DNA of 64,000 bases from Liolophura sinensis (Eukaryota > Mollusca > Polyplacophora > Chitonida > Chitonidae), in assembly GCF_032854445.1 (NCBI RefSeq), contig NC_088307.1:19420017-19484016 (forward strand), in the 5' to 3' direction. Below are positions 44,945 through 56,558 of this stretch, piece by piece (positions within the stretch are counted from its first letter, which is position 1; each line of letters begins with the position of its first letter). The notes beneath the pieces are model-generated. The model was given only the letters and a program-made list of their open reading frames with translations. It had not been told where the DNA came from and did no database searches. Position numbers and translations under genes: made by a program.

Positions 44945-45215
44945 GTGCATATGGACTTTCAAGGTGGAATGTCAAACACTCAGTCCTTCACAGAAAATAT
45001 TTTGAAAGCTGTAGTCCTCGGTGTAAAGAAATGCTTTACTGACACCCAGCTCGTACATATGTGCTTCCATTATAGAGTGCCAAGGCTCAGTCCTTCCTAC
45101 CGTAGTCATCAGTATAAAGAAACGGTTTACTGACACTCAGCTCGTACATATGAGCTTCCAAGCTGGAAGACCAAGACTCAGTCCTTCAGAGCAAAGATTT
45201 TTGAAAGCGATTTTT
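44945..45215. repeat. Degenerate tandem repeat, 2.5 copies of about 100 bp
   Basis: CACTCAGTCCTTCACAGAAA, GGCTCAGTCCTTCCTACCGT and GACTCAGTCCTTCAGAGCAA head successive units; ACTGACACCCAGCTCGTACA and ACTGACACTCAGCTCGTACA fall in the first two. Confidence 0.8.
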
Positions 45216-45334
45216 GATGGGACATTTTACTTGGCACTTTATATTTAAGAGAAGAAAAATTACTTGTCTATGTTGTATCAGTATCCTGTCCCAAGCTAGG
45301 TGTCCACAAAAAGGTACCAGACTTATGTGTCTTA

Positions 45335-45498
45335 CTTATTTATTTATTTGATTGGTGTTTTACGCTGTACTCAAGAATATTACACTTATATGACGGCGGC
45401 CAGCATTATGGTGGGTGGAAACCGGGCAGAGCCCGGTGGAAACCCACGACCGTCCGCAGGTTGCTGCCAGACCTTCCCACTTACGGCCGTATGTACTC
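45335..45498 (-). mobile_element. SINE-A, 5'-truncated, with 10-bp target duplication
   Basis: (TTTA)n tail, GTTTTACGCTGTACTCAAGA, ACCGGGCAGAGCCCGGTGGA, GGTTGCTGCCAGACCTTCCC, TTACGGCCGT. ATGTGTCTTA flanks it at 45325-45334 and 45499-45508. Confidence 0.93.
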
Positions 45499-45508
45499 AT
45501 GTGTCTTA

Positions 45509-46612
45509 TTTAACGCCCATTACCATTACAAAGTTTGTAACTGTTAACTGGCAAAATAAATGTACTGTAAATCACAATTTTTAATGACTAATGGTTTAGA
45601 TGAATCATGACAAATGATTTAGACAGAAAATTAACTTTTGCAATGTGTCCAAATTAAATTTAACATCAAAATACGTTGTTTCTTGAAATTTGATCATGGC
45701 AATTACAGGCCACCTAAAGTCAAATCTAGTTATTGCAGAAGTGCCGTTGCCCCATTTATTTCAATCGACTTGACGAAACGCGTCTCTGTTCCGTTACACG
45801 TCATGCCCCATGATCAAGAAACTGTCTTAGATTAAGCCAGACTTGATCTTAACTGATAAGTACTGTGTATGGTTGAAACTGAGACTTTTAATACAAACAG
45901 TTGTCTTAAACTTCTATGACAAGATTGAAAATTAGCGCCAAAGTTAAATTTTAGCTTAAGAGCAGAAGCTAAAGACTAAGTCTGACGTAAGTCTAAGACA
46001 ACGCGGGGAACCTGGGGTCAGGCCTCTTGTCAAGGTCGCAAGGGCTATGTATTTCCAAATATAAATGGTAGTTTTAAAGCCTCTCCTCACATCCATATTA
46101 CAGCACTTCGCTTTTTCCGTAAGGTATACGATATCTTTATATGGCTGATAACACAGACGAACGCATTGCCCCAGACTTTCATGCCATTTTATATTTTGTA
46201 TTCGTCATAGCATAATGAAAGTCTTACCAAATCACTGGTAGTTCTGAGAGACAAGGATAGATAGTATGCATCTCTAAGAATGTTTATAGTGAAAACAGCC
46301 GATTTGGAATCGATCGAGTCTGTTGTATTTTGAATCTATTGCTTTGCTTCTTGGGGTGCAATGTTTCCAAGGGCGATAACCCAGCAACGCATAAAACACT
46401 GGCTTCTGTGTCAGGCAAGATACTCGAGGGATATCGTGTAAAAACATATTTATATGGTATAGGGCTATATAGTGAGCAAGGGAAGTCTTCTATTTTCACA
46501 AAATTCCTTCCACCAATCCCCCAGTGAAAGAATTTAACGTAACACATCTTTTGATGAAAGCAGTAGCTTACTGGATTATGTTCTCATTCAAAGAGACAGT
46601 TTCACACTCAAC
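45509..46612. other. Unannotated
   Basis: Overlapping short frames on both strands at 46284-46547 are unrecognised. Confidence 0.4.
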
Positions 46613-46795
46613 ATAAAAGACTACAGAAAGGGGGCATAAAACCACATCAACGCAGACAGTGCGATAGTTGGCAGATTGGCACCATTGAATTCCGGCCTCC
46701 TGTTAATATACCTCATTTAGGGTTTTATTCTAACTGTTCCTGTAAATACTCAAATAGTATCAACTTATTCAGCCCCAGAACCTGTATTTACTCAA
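46613..46795 (-). repeat. Family E copy with outer sequence
   Basis: AAAGACTACAGAAAGGGGGC, CAGTGCGATAGTTGGCAGAT, TTCCGGCCTCCTGTTAATAT, TTTAGGGTTTTATTCTAACT. Confidence 0.75.
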
Positions 46796-47204
46796 ACCGT
46801 TACTCCTTTTCTATTATTTACTTCAAGATGAAAAATAATAGTTTGTAAAATTGATAATACAGGAAACGTCTGCTGCCGGTAGTACAGGTTTCTAGTTTCC
46901 CTGAAGACCATCTCTGAGATTTTGGATGGCACTTTGATAAGGAAGGATTGACTTGATTAACTATTCTCTATAGCATTACTTGGAGGAAACAGCTACGGTG
47001 GCTGAGTGATCACAGTGCGTCCAAATTAAAGGTGTTGCCTAACTGGTACATGTGCCAGAAACAGTAAAACATGCCTAGGATACCATATTTGACTCCAGGC
47101 TATGTCATATTAAACCAGAGCATGGCCCATCTAGAATCTACTAGTTTTGTTTTGTCCTCAGAACATGGAGCTGTGTAGTGACGACTAACAGCACTACTAC
47201 TGTT
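46796..47204. other. Unannotated
   Basis: Nothing recognised. Confidence 0.4.
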
Positions 47205-47440
47205 GGACTGAGCATCCCCGAGGTCTTGTCCCTGCTGTTGGACTAAGCATTTCCTAGGCCAGGTCCCTGCTGTTAGACTAAGCATCCCTGGGTCCCGGTC
47301 CCTGTTGTTGGACTAAGCATTTCCTAGGCCAGGTCCCTGCTGTTAGACTAAGCATCCCCGAGGTCTTGTCCCTGCTGTTGGACTAAGCATTTCCTAGGCC
47401 AGGTCCCTGCTGTTGGACTAAGCATCTCCGAAGCCTGGTC
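47205..47440. repeat. 35-bp minisatellite with 70-bp dimer pattern
   Basis: GACTAAGCAT or a close variant recurs every 35 bp (47241, 47276, 47311, 47346). Two unit types alternate: one continues TTCCTAGGCCAGGTCCCTGC, the other CCCCGAGGTCTTGTCCCTGC. Confidence 0.9.
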
Positions 47441-48224
47441 CTTTTGCATTATTTTAATGTGATTTGTATTTTAAACCACAAATGGTTGAGTAACACAATT
47501 ATATTTTTTTATTAATCACAGCATTTTGAGTAAATCAACATTATTGCAAAGACTTTAAAAACGACACTTGCTGTTCTTAGATATGCCAACAAACGCCTTC
47601 CCTTCACAAATTTGGCAATTTGGGTTCAGGAAAAATGTGGATCCCACACTCCTTGTTATCCGCCTTCACATTTGTCCAGATTGATTTGAAACACATTAAT
47701 CTGGCATCTAGAAACCGGTAGGGTGTTTCATCATGTGGGACAGACGAAGCCAACAGGCTTATCGTGTATATGGAAGTATAGTTTGAACTGCCTTGGCAAC
47801 CCATCGATTCAGACGTGGACTAATATACCCCTCCGCTTAACCTACAGTGGGGAATCCCCTTCATGTGGTCAACCTATGGAGGTATACATACATGTATTTA
47901 CATCTTTATGGTCATGAAACACATAACGTTATACACATGTCTGTCCATAATGTTAAAGGCGAAGACTGATGACTCCCTGTGTACAGAAATGTAATACTAT
48001 GTCTCATATCATCTTCCATAAACTAATTATTTTGTGACATGGTATGATATGTACAGGTGCCCGCTGGGGTAACACAACACCAAACCCAATCTTGCTATGC
48101 TCTTCTCAACTCCGTAACACTTGGCTGGAAACTTTAGATACATTGTCTTTTCAATCATTGTTTTCACGTCATTATTGAATCAATAATTAAGGTACAATTT
48201 GATTATTTAGAAAGATGGAATGTA
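47441..48224. other. Unannotated
   Basis: Nothing recognised. Confidence 0.4.
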
Positions 48225-48392
48225 TAGTATCGAGGCAGATATTAGTATAGCAGCCTTGCACCAAAATGGACGTTCTAGATCCATAATCGCAAGGCCAATT
48301 TCCAAAATGGTGTTCAATACAAACCACCAAAATGTGAGAAAAGCGTAAGGTATGAATTAAGACGGATTCATACAAAGAGAAAGAGTCAAGTA
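48225..48392 (-). repeat. Family F copy
   Basis: AAATGGACGTTCTAGATCCA, AATCGCAAGGCCAATTTCCA, AATACAAACCACCAAAATGT, GACGGATTCATACAAAGAGA. Confidence 0.75.
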
Positions 48393-48397
48393 AACTA

Positions 48398-48478
48398 CAC
48401 TCATAAAATTAATCTCTTAATTTTAACAGAATACTCTGATTATATTCAACAGAATATTTTGCTAGCCGAATAGAATCT

Positions 48479-48549
<71 letters not shown>

Positions 48550-48802
48550 TTTGATTGGTGTTTTACGCCGTACTCAAGAATATTTCACTTATACGACGGC
48601 GGCCAGCATCATAGTGAGAGGAGACCGGGCAGAGCCCCTGGGAAAATCCACGATCACCCGCAGGTTAACAAAATCTTTATGTTGAATTAACAGAATGACT
48701 GTTATATTTAACAGAATAATCTGATGCAATAGCAGTATACATTCCAGCATCACTCAGACAACAGACTTTGTGTTAAATTTAACAGGTTATTATTTTTGAG
48801 AG
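48398..48802. mobile_element. MITE-M copy 2, carrying a nested SINE-A
   Basis: Starts CACTCATAAAATTAATCTCT and ends TTATTATTTTTGAGAG, flanked by TA (48396-48397 and 48803-48804). With the SINE and its duplication removed, the MITE is about 207 bp. The interior is full of TTAACAGAAT-type words, also near the ends of the copy at 63.3 kb. Confidence 0.85.
48481..48669 (-). mobile_element. SINE-A nested in MITE-M, with an exceptionally long (TTTA)n tail
   Basis: The tail is about 18 TTTA units (48481-48552), then GATTGGTGTTTTACGCCGTA, ACTTATACGACGGCGGCCAG and ATCACCCGCAGGTTAAC. Flanks AGAATCTTT (48472-48480) and AAAATCTTT (48670-48678) are the likely target duplication, one mismatch. Confidence 0.9.
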
Positions 48803-48804
48803 TA

Positions 48805-49425
48805 GGCCTACCATCACGACGAAATCATAACGTGCCTTTTGGTTTTGAATAAAAATCAAACACACTTCCAGTATGGGCTGTTAGTGACGAAAAAATGGGG
48901 CTGGAGGGAGGGGATATAAGGGGAAAAGGAATGAGGGAGACTGAGATGTAGTGGCAGGCTGCTGAGGAGAGATTGGTCATGCAAGAGCATCAGTTTTTTC
49001 AAGAATAGATTTAAAAGTAAATAAATGCAATTTGTTGTTTAGCTGTTTTTGAAATTACACAACTACTGGGGATTTCTCAGATTTGTATAACCCATGCACA
49101 CAGTGTGCGTCTTCTACGAATGTCACGAGAACATGCGCAACATGGCAATGTCACTCGTACCTTGATTATCGCTGTTTATACCATCTTTTCTGTTTTGTTT
49201 CTTTTTTCGCTTTCAGAACAATATTGGCTGACACTTCTTGGATTACCATACAAGAGGTATATCAGAGGAATACAAATCAACCAGAGAAATATTTTTTAAG
49301 AAGTTTTAAAAATGCAAAATGGCGCATGGTTTTACGTAGCGCATAAAGACTTACCGAGGTTTCCAGCATGGTGAGATAATATTTCTTTAAGGTAAGTGAT
49401 TTCAATGCTTTATACCTTTATATCA
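48805..49425. other. Unannotated
   Basis: A G+A-rich stretch near 48895-48945. Frames at 49083-49346 are unrecognised. Confidence 0.4.
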
Positions 49426-49652
49426 GGTGCATTCAACCGTTTAGAGAATAGCTTTGTATCTCTTGCGGTATATTAAACCGTTTAGAGCGTAGCTTTATAT
49501 ACCTGTCTCTCAGATGCATTAAACTGTTTAATATCTCTCTTTCAGAAGCAATAAACTGTTTAGAGAATAGCTTTATATCTCTCTTTCAGATGCAATAAAC
49601 TGCTTAGAGAATAGCTTTATATCTCTCTTTCAGATGCAATCAACTGTTTAAA
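49426..49652 (+). repeat. 44-bp tandem repeat with 3' splice-site-like motifs
   Basis: AAACTGTTTAGAGAATAGCT and TTATATCTCTCTTTCAGATG make up a 44-bp unit (starts at 49553, 49597, 49641; upstream units are longer and diverged). Each unit has a pyrimidine tract ending in TTTCAG, as at a 3' splice site. Confidence 0.85.
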
Positions 49653-52600
49653 GAAAAGGTGAACACTACCACGAGATTGGTAAACAAGATGTTCTTCTTG
49701 CACCCAGTACTTTTTAACGAAAATGGGTGTTTAGGAGAGATAAAAAAATTTTTGTGAGGTAAAATGAAACATTTCCTTGGTACTTTGTGGAATGAGTATT
49801 CATGTGATTTAATAACGGAAAAGTCCATAACACGAGAGACAAAATATCTCCAACAGAAGGAATATTTATCTCTCATGGGCCGATAGGATTATATCCTCGA
49901 GTATACCTCTCTTTTTACATACAGGTGTCGCGTTCGGGTCGGGACATTGCTGCCTCAGCGATTTGAATTAATGAGCATGCGTGTTTCTGTACTTCCGGTC
50001 AGTAAAACCCGGTAATATCTTGGATATGCATGTTAGCCCTCTTCGAGCGTGAAATCGGCACATTCCGTTGTTTTTCGCTCAGATAGTTTGGAATGCAGAC
50101 AAACATCAGGCCCGTTTGAGATCTGGGCTAAGCAATATAAAACAGCCAATCAAAAGGGTACTTGAGAATTCCATATAATCTTTGAGATTCAAACAATCAT
50201 GTTGCGCAAAATGAAATATTAATGAATCATATATGAACGTACCACATTAATTATGCACTCATTCTCTCTTAATTTAAATTCTTGTCAAAATGTTTAAATG
50301 CGAAAAACTATGAACATGTCATTTAATTATATTCTATTTTTGGATCAATGCAAGTAATAAGATTACAAAAATCTTTGTTTTCATTTAGCAAATAGATTTG
50401 CACTTGTTACCTCAATTGACGTCATCTGGCGTTTGCTTCCAGGCATTCTAAAAATTCGTGTAAATTAATTACTATCAAAAGCCCTGGAGTGTGTCCATGA
50501 CTTCAACAATATATCTCGTTGCTGTGGGTCTTGATAGAATATAGGGAAATGAGATCCTCTGTCTGCCAAGGATTTTTTGGCTGGATTTCTAGTTTTCAAT
50601 GGAGGCTTCGGGAAGCTTTTTGGCCCAGAATCGAGTAGAATGTTGACAAAACAATGTTGATATGAGAAATATTGCACTCATTTCAAACAAAACCACAGTT
50701 ACAAGAATCCACTGGTTGCCAAGTGTTATGTCTGGCGAAAAATTCCCCGAAGAGTATTACATAACTGATTCCACTGAGGTATAAAGAAAGATATAACTGT
50801 AGCTAAGACTGGCTCTGGGGTAGGGCTTTTAAGGCAGACTGTGCTTTGCTTAATTGATTCTCTAAGACCAAACGGTCTCCATTCTTGTGTCGGTAAATAG
50901 CACTCCCGTTCTACCAGGTGGTATAGAACCATCTCTCGCTGGTTCGGCAGGTGGTCTTAGTCTGTAGATTTGTTAGGAACCCACCGAAGGTCAGTCGTTT
51001 ATTCCGGACACTCCATAAACCTGTCCGACGTCATCATACAAGTCTAAAATCCTTCGAGTTCGAGTTTTGGAAATTGAGTGACAATCCACTCGGTGCTTGC
51101 CAAAACAGCGCAGTCTATTCTGACATATTATTATGTTATAGGTTAGTGTTTTGGAATATTGTGTGATAACAGTGGTTGACTGTAAGGATCATAGACCAGT
51201 GGAATTACGGAAGATGAGTAATCATCCCTGGCTGCGCAAATATGCGAAACAAAGACAGCTTAGCGACTCGAGTTCCTAACGATCCTTGCAACCGTTAAAA
51301 CCAGCGCATTATTGATCAAATTTCGGAACCCATATTTCGGAAAGGTAACTCCGGGTAAAAAAAAAAAATAACGGAAAAGACAAAAACTAAAATATGCTGG
51401 AAATGTGGAAAAATCGAAAGACAAATGCAGCTATTTAGCCGTGTGCACCACCGTATTATTATAATAATATCAGCTTGCCGTCGCTTTTTTTCTCTTTTAT
51501 TCCCGCTGTTTGATTAATCCTGGTTGCGTTTTTCCCGTTGGCAGTATATGTTAACGAACTCAGGGATATGCTGGGGCTTTGCCGTATCTTTCATTAATTC
51601 CAGGTTTTACGCCCAGCCTCTGGGACACCTTGCGGGTCAGCCCTTGGCATTAATATTATCTGCAGAATGGTTTTTTCATTCCATAAATTTCTGAGATAAA
51701 TGAGGGAAAAATTAGGCCGTGGAACAAACATAATTATTAACGGTTCAATGTCACGTGGCAGCGATTAGGGCGTATTTAATAACCTCCTCCTGGGCTTTGC
51801 CCTGTAAACGGAGACGAACCTGGCGTTTTGTTGGGATCTCTGAGAATATAGTATGAGGCATGGAATTCCGATACCGAGAAGGCCCGTTACTGCTTGGCGC
51901 AGCAAAAATCATAAGAGAAGATGTCAGTTGCTAAGTTTCAGTCTGGTATATTGTGTTAAGAACGTGTGAATTAGAAAGACAACATGCACTGTTCACGAAT
52001 AAAAGAGTGAACAATTATGCCTTGGCAACTCTCGGCATTATTTCAAATTGTTTTTTTTTTTTTGTTTTTTTTTTTCTAAAAGAGATATACATGTATAAAA
52101 TATATAAAATTAAAGATACGTATAGGCGAAATAATTCAAAAAAAGTTTTTAAACTGCTCCCTGCTACACTTAGTCCTATTACTTGCATACTTTCCATCGC
52201 ACTAGAATCAGGACCTCTAAGAGTTGTCTTGAACTTTCACCAGAAAATTTTGAAAAAAGCTTTTAAGTTTCAAGACAAAGAAAACACTAAAATGAAGTAT
52301 TTTTCAAAGGAAAGATCACTGTACAACACGCAAGACTGTAGTGCGATCTATGTTGTTTTGCATAAGATTAAAATATGGGTTTAAAACATGGGATTCTACA
52401 GTGGTATCAGTGATGTTACGTTCATACTTTTGCTGATTCAAACAGAAACAGGTTGTTTCAAGGACCATTAATTATGAATTTATAAATCTATTTGCATACG
52501 TATTTTGCAGGATGAAATTTAGCAACCTATTTGTGTTTAGTGAAAAACCTTAATATGACATTGCTAGTGTCTAAAGGTTAGAAAAGACAATCGTAGAATC

Positions 52601-53723
52601 CAAACTTTCAAATGCATTTTACTAGTTTAAAAAAAAATCGAAAAATTAAATCGGGCTATCTTCGGGGCTGTGTTGAATCGTCTCTCATCTGATATGTACT
52701 TTAAGTTAATATTTTGTTGTCACGTTTAGCCGTTAAATATAAGACCTGGAATAATAGCCTGTGTTAAGTCTAAGACAACTTCTTGAGCTAAACGGTCTGT
52801 CTTTTGTATGTCCATTGCAACGTATATTAAAGAGATGCAATACACGTGATAAATACGCTTGACGTAGTGTTGCGACTACTCAGTAAGACGTGCAGTTGAT
52901 CTCGATTCGATTTGTATGAAGGTTAATGCTATTGCTACCAGTTGACCTTATGGTAGAGAGAGAGTCTCACGTTTTGAATCTCGTGTAGTTTTGGTCAGTG
53001 AAGCTTCCTCATTTATAACACACGCCAACACCTCGCCTCCAGACTTACTGACATGCCTTCACCGTGAAAATTGATTTTATTGCTTTTCTCTGTGACGGTC
53101 GGTGATCTATATGAGGTTGTTTTCTACTGGTACTCCTTCAAGGGGTGAAAGCAAGCGTGAAACAGGCGAGGATGCACGCGCATGCGTTTACCAGGAAATC
53201 TCACCGCGCGTGCTTCCCTTGATAAGTGCCTGAGCGGACCTAAACCTTCTTCTTCGTTTTCATTTTCTTGAAACATTCATCTCCACCTATTGCATTCGTC
53301 CTGATCTGCCACTGGGCTTTGGTAGTGTTAGCCTTGTTTCGCGTAAACATAATGAGCCACAAGAGAGAACAAACATCCATCAGCATCCAAGCTCCGGCGT
53401 GATTATAGCACCCTCATGCGTATATCTGCCGCATTTATCATGCACGCATTGCCTCGCACGCTACTCGTTATCACGCACAGAAAACAGCCATCCATCACAT
53501 CCTCGTGTACTCAGCCACCCTTGAGTGCACATGCATCTCGGCAGCCCGAAAGGTAGTATTCAACAACGACATGCACTCACCTGCCGTGTTATCTATGATA
53601 TTGTCCACAGAAAGGCCAATATTGTTTCGCGAAGAGATCCTCGGAGACGTGAATTAATTCATGGCTTGTACATGCATAAATACTTGTCCTTTAATGCAAT
53701 AATGAGAATATCGTCATCTTAAT
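49653..53723. other. Long unannotated stretch
   Basis: Four kilobases without a recognised repeat family or gene. Runs of T at 52051-52076 sit within a 143-codon frame (51953-52384) that is rich in F, K and I and without a recognised domain. A TGACGTCA octamer lies at 50417-50424. 51540-51800 is non-repetitive and could be conserved non-coding DNA, unproven. Confidence 0.35.
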
Positions 53724-53782
53724 GTGCCCGTAAGTGGAAAGATCTGTACGGCGTAAAACACCTATCAAATAAATAAATCATG
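53724..53782 (+). mobile_element. SINE-A 3' fragment
   Basis: GTACGGCGTAAAACACCTAT followed by CAAATAAATAAATC, with a short piece of degraded body before it. Confidence 0.8.
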
Positions 53783-53824
53783 TTAATGTTGAAAGTATAG
53801 ATACTTGCTTCATGAGAGCAGAAT

Positions 53825-54175
53825 ACCTGTGCCTAATGAAGGTTCAGATCCAGCAAACACTTGCTCACATATCGGATATTAAAAATGGTACTTGTTGCTA
53901 ACTCGCTTGGCGCTCAACACTCAACAGAGATTAGAGCAAGGAAACGGGACTGGTTGGCCTGGTGTCAGTATAATGTGACTCGGTGCATGGAGTGTCCTGC
54001 CTGCTGTCTTCGGCATGATGTTTCAGAGGCGGCAGCACTTTGGCGGCATGCACTCGCCCTGTCATAACAAGACACGGTAAATGTACAAACACCTAATGAT
54101 TCGTTGTCGTTATATGAATGAAAAATTGTTAAGTACGAAGTCAACCCCTAAGTGTGCAAACATATATACATACAC
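53825..54175 (+). mobile_element. SINE-C, nearly full length (reference copy)
   Basis: GAAGGTTCAGATCCAGCAAA holds a B-box-like GGTTCAGATCC. Then TAACTCGCTTGGCGCTCAAC, GAGCAAGGAAACGGGACTGG, GGTGTCAGTATAATGTGACT, GGCGGCAGCACTTTGGCGGC, ACAAGACACGGTAAATGTAC, AATTGTTAAGTACGAAGTCA and a tail of ATATATACATACAC. Confidence 0.85.
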
Positions 54176-54337
54176 AAATCGGATTTCGAGATTTCTCTAT
54201 AACCTCTAATTTGACCTCGACTGTTCTGTTGTGGCGAGTGTAGTGGTGCGCATCCTGAAATGCGAATGTGGCTTATACATTATTCACCGGCTGATTCTCC
54301 ACCACGCTTGCTGAAGTTCTGTGCGATCCATGTGAAT

Positions 54338-54482
54338 GTAGGCGTCAAAACAGACACTCTTCAACCAGAATGGATGTCCTTGGCCGAAGAACCACCGAAG
54401 AACTAATAAAGTACGAAATTAAGACGCGTTCATGCAAAGAGAAACAGTCAATAGTTTTCAATGATTTTGGAAAGAAGCAAAT
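54338..54482 (-). repeat. Family F copy
   Basis: AATGGATGTCCTTGGCCGAA, CCACCGAAGAACTAATAAAG, TACGAAATTAAGACGCGTTC, ATGCAAAGAGAAACAGTCAA. Confidence 0.7.
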
Positions 54483-55148
54483 GAAATAAATGAAATCCGT
54501 ATGCAAATAGTGTAACAATTTAGTTCCTAAGTTCTTTAATTATTCTTCAAAGGCCCTTTTTAGGGCATTACAGTTTGTATGTATGTATCATACATCCTGC
54601 CTTATATAACAAATGTTCTTCATCACGGCATTAAGGCTCAGCCAATCAAATCTTGGTTACGTAACCACTCTCTGTAGACAAGTCACAACGCTCAAAGATT
54701 CAAATGAGCGAATAGGAAGATGAGAAATTTCACATACGTGTAGCACAATCGTCATCTAAAAATACATGGATTAGACATGTGATATACACACGGGGCTATC
54801 TTTCACATGACTGTTTGCCACCATGATGTGGCTGAAATATTTCCACCGTGGAATTAAGGTAAATCGGTCATTCATGACGGTTTGTAGTATTTTTATACGG
54901 ATGCATTCTTCATAGCCAGATCAAATTGCCCATATTGCATTATGTCTCTTAACTTAACGCGACTTCTCGCGGGCCATGACGATGAAACATAATACAGACT
55001 AATCAAAGTTGACAAAAATGAACACCGACTGTGGGACTAGAACCCGTTCCCCGCAACAAAATGCAGGCAAAATTAGAAGCAAGCAATATACGTGCATAGA
55101 GCCCTTTTCGGAGGATTACATTTGGTGTTGATAGCTCTCTTTTTCTGT
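54483..55148. other. Unannotated
   Basis: GTGGGACTAGAACCCGTTCC near 55031 resembles an inverted pol III B box, but no A box or family match was found. Confidence 0.4.
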
Positions 55149-55291
55149 GTTTGTTAGACAAAAGAGCGGTGGAAATCTGTCCTGCAACAAAGAGGCACAT
55201 TAATGCACTCTAAGGATTCCTTCATCGCCATATGACTGAAAAATTGTTTAAGTCTGACGTTAAACCCCAAGCACTCACTCACTCACTCACT
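55149..55291 (+). mobile_element. SINE-B 3' part
   Basis: GAGCGGTGGAAATCTGTCCT, GCAACAAAGAGGCACATTAA, TAAGGATTCCTTCATCGCCA, TATGACTGAAAAATTGTTTA, AGTCTGACGTTAAACCCCAA and a (CACT)n tail: the plus-sense equivalent of the minus-strand copies at 11.2 and 27.9 kb. Confidence 0.85.
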
Positions 55292-55480
55292 TTTTCTGTG
55301 TTGGAAATGACAGGAAGTATTATGAGAGCATCTTATCAGACATTACCCGCTTTTTCTACCACGCTTCTTTGACATGTTGACCGCATGACGTAATCCTCTG
55401 CTTTAGTGCCTTCCATGGGACGTTGTTTATTCAGGCTGATTTTCGAAATGAAAGGGGAATGTCGGAAACGTGTGGTGGTA

Positions 55481-55662
55481 TTTCTTTTCCAGTGTTTTTT
55501 TTTTCCGTACATATCTTGGCTACGGACGTTGAACATGACTCGGAAACCAGATTGGCTCAGCCTAATGATGTGTTTCTCGAGGGATTCCGGAAGTTAATGT
55601 TGGACCGGAAACCACCTATTTCCCGTCGGTATTCCTTCGACAATGCTGACTTCATTGATTAA
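55481..55662 (+). CDS. Possible 3'-terminal exon, very uncertain
   Basis: An open frame ends at TAA (55660-55662). Its last 40 or so codons have a balanced composition with charged residues, ending RKPPISRRYSFDNADFID. A possible acceptor, TTTCTTTTCCAG, lies just before at about 55470-55482, but a run of ten T follows it and would encode phenylalanines. No family was recognised, no polyadenylation signal was found nearby, and no partner exon is known. Chance is the likeliest explanation; I list it because the C-terminal part looks less random than the other short frames here. Confidence 0.12.
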
Positions 55663-55934
55663 ATCCAGAGTCCACATTATCCCCAACTTGATCATTCTAT
55701 CTATTGGCTAAGAAAACGTTTGGTTGTTTTTTTGCCCCATATATTCTGTACGAAGACCAGAAATCTCGCATAAATCAGTAGCTAATGTTAGCACAGTGTT
55801 TAGCAACAGGGGCTAGTGTACTTGGGTATGTTTTTGCAGCTTCTATAGTTTAACATACACGGTACTGATATACAGTCATCTCGTTGTACATCTGAGAGAC
55901 TTTTTTCACTCTAGATCTCGCGTAATAGGTTTAT

Positions 55935-56030
55935 TCCTTTATTTATTGATCGATCTATATATCTGATTGTTATTTGTTGAACGTCATGCTCAAGTAGTTT
56001 TCTCTTACATATAATGTACGAACATATAAT
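55935..56030 (-). mobile_element. SINE-A fragment, diverged
   Basis: TGATTGTTATTTGTTGAACG, TCATGCTCAAGTAGTTTTCT, then a broken GTCGGCCATTTTTATGGG. Confidence 0.5.
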
Positions 56031-56319
56031 GTCGGCCATTTTTATGGGTTGACTAAATCGAAGTGCAAGGTGTAAACCACATGCCATTGGCTAGCTTCTG
56101 GCGAAGTCTCTACGAGTAGCATATGCGTGTCATTGCTGCGCCGAAAGCAAGTATTCTCCCGCGAGCTTCATGTAAGACCACATAAGAGAGCAACATTGAC
56201 CACTTAGTACCACACTGGTCCCAACATTCAATAGAAAAGGGGGATTTTAGGACATTCCCTTTCCGATAATGGTATCTGGTGACCTCTGGAGTGAAAGTCC
56301 CTTAACCAGTCGTCTAATC

Positions 56320-56558
56320 AGTATTTATTTGATTGGTGTTTTACGCCGTAATCAAGAATATTTCACTTATACGACGTCGGCAAGCATTATGGTGAGAGGA
56401 AACCAGGCAGACCCCGGGAAACACACGACCATCCGCAGGTTGCTGGAAGACCTTCCCACGTACAGCCCTAGGGAAATCCAGGATGATTACTTGAACTCAC
56501 AGCAACGCATTGGTGTGAGGTTCTTGGGCCATTGCGCCGCGCTGGCGTGCTACTCTTC
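56320..56558 (-). mobile_element. SINE-A, nearly full length
   Basis: TTTGATTGGTGTTTTACGCC, ACTTATACGACGTCGGCAAG, CATCCGCAGGTTGCTGGAAG, TTGAACTCACAGCAACGCAT (B-box side) and CATTGCGCCGCGCTGGCG. The final A-box stretch is lost. Confidence 0.88.

Noticed and set aside
45300-45584. A recurring peptide in several frames containing YLIGVLRRTQEYFTYTTAAS or variants
   Set aside because: It is the translation of the SINE-A body, seen at many SINE copies (for example 4.2, 19.7, 36.1, 45.3 and 56.3 kb). Not a gene family.
51953-52384. A 143-codon frame
   Set aside because: It spans two T runs encoding phenylalanine, has no ATG context or domain, and a low-complexity composition.
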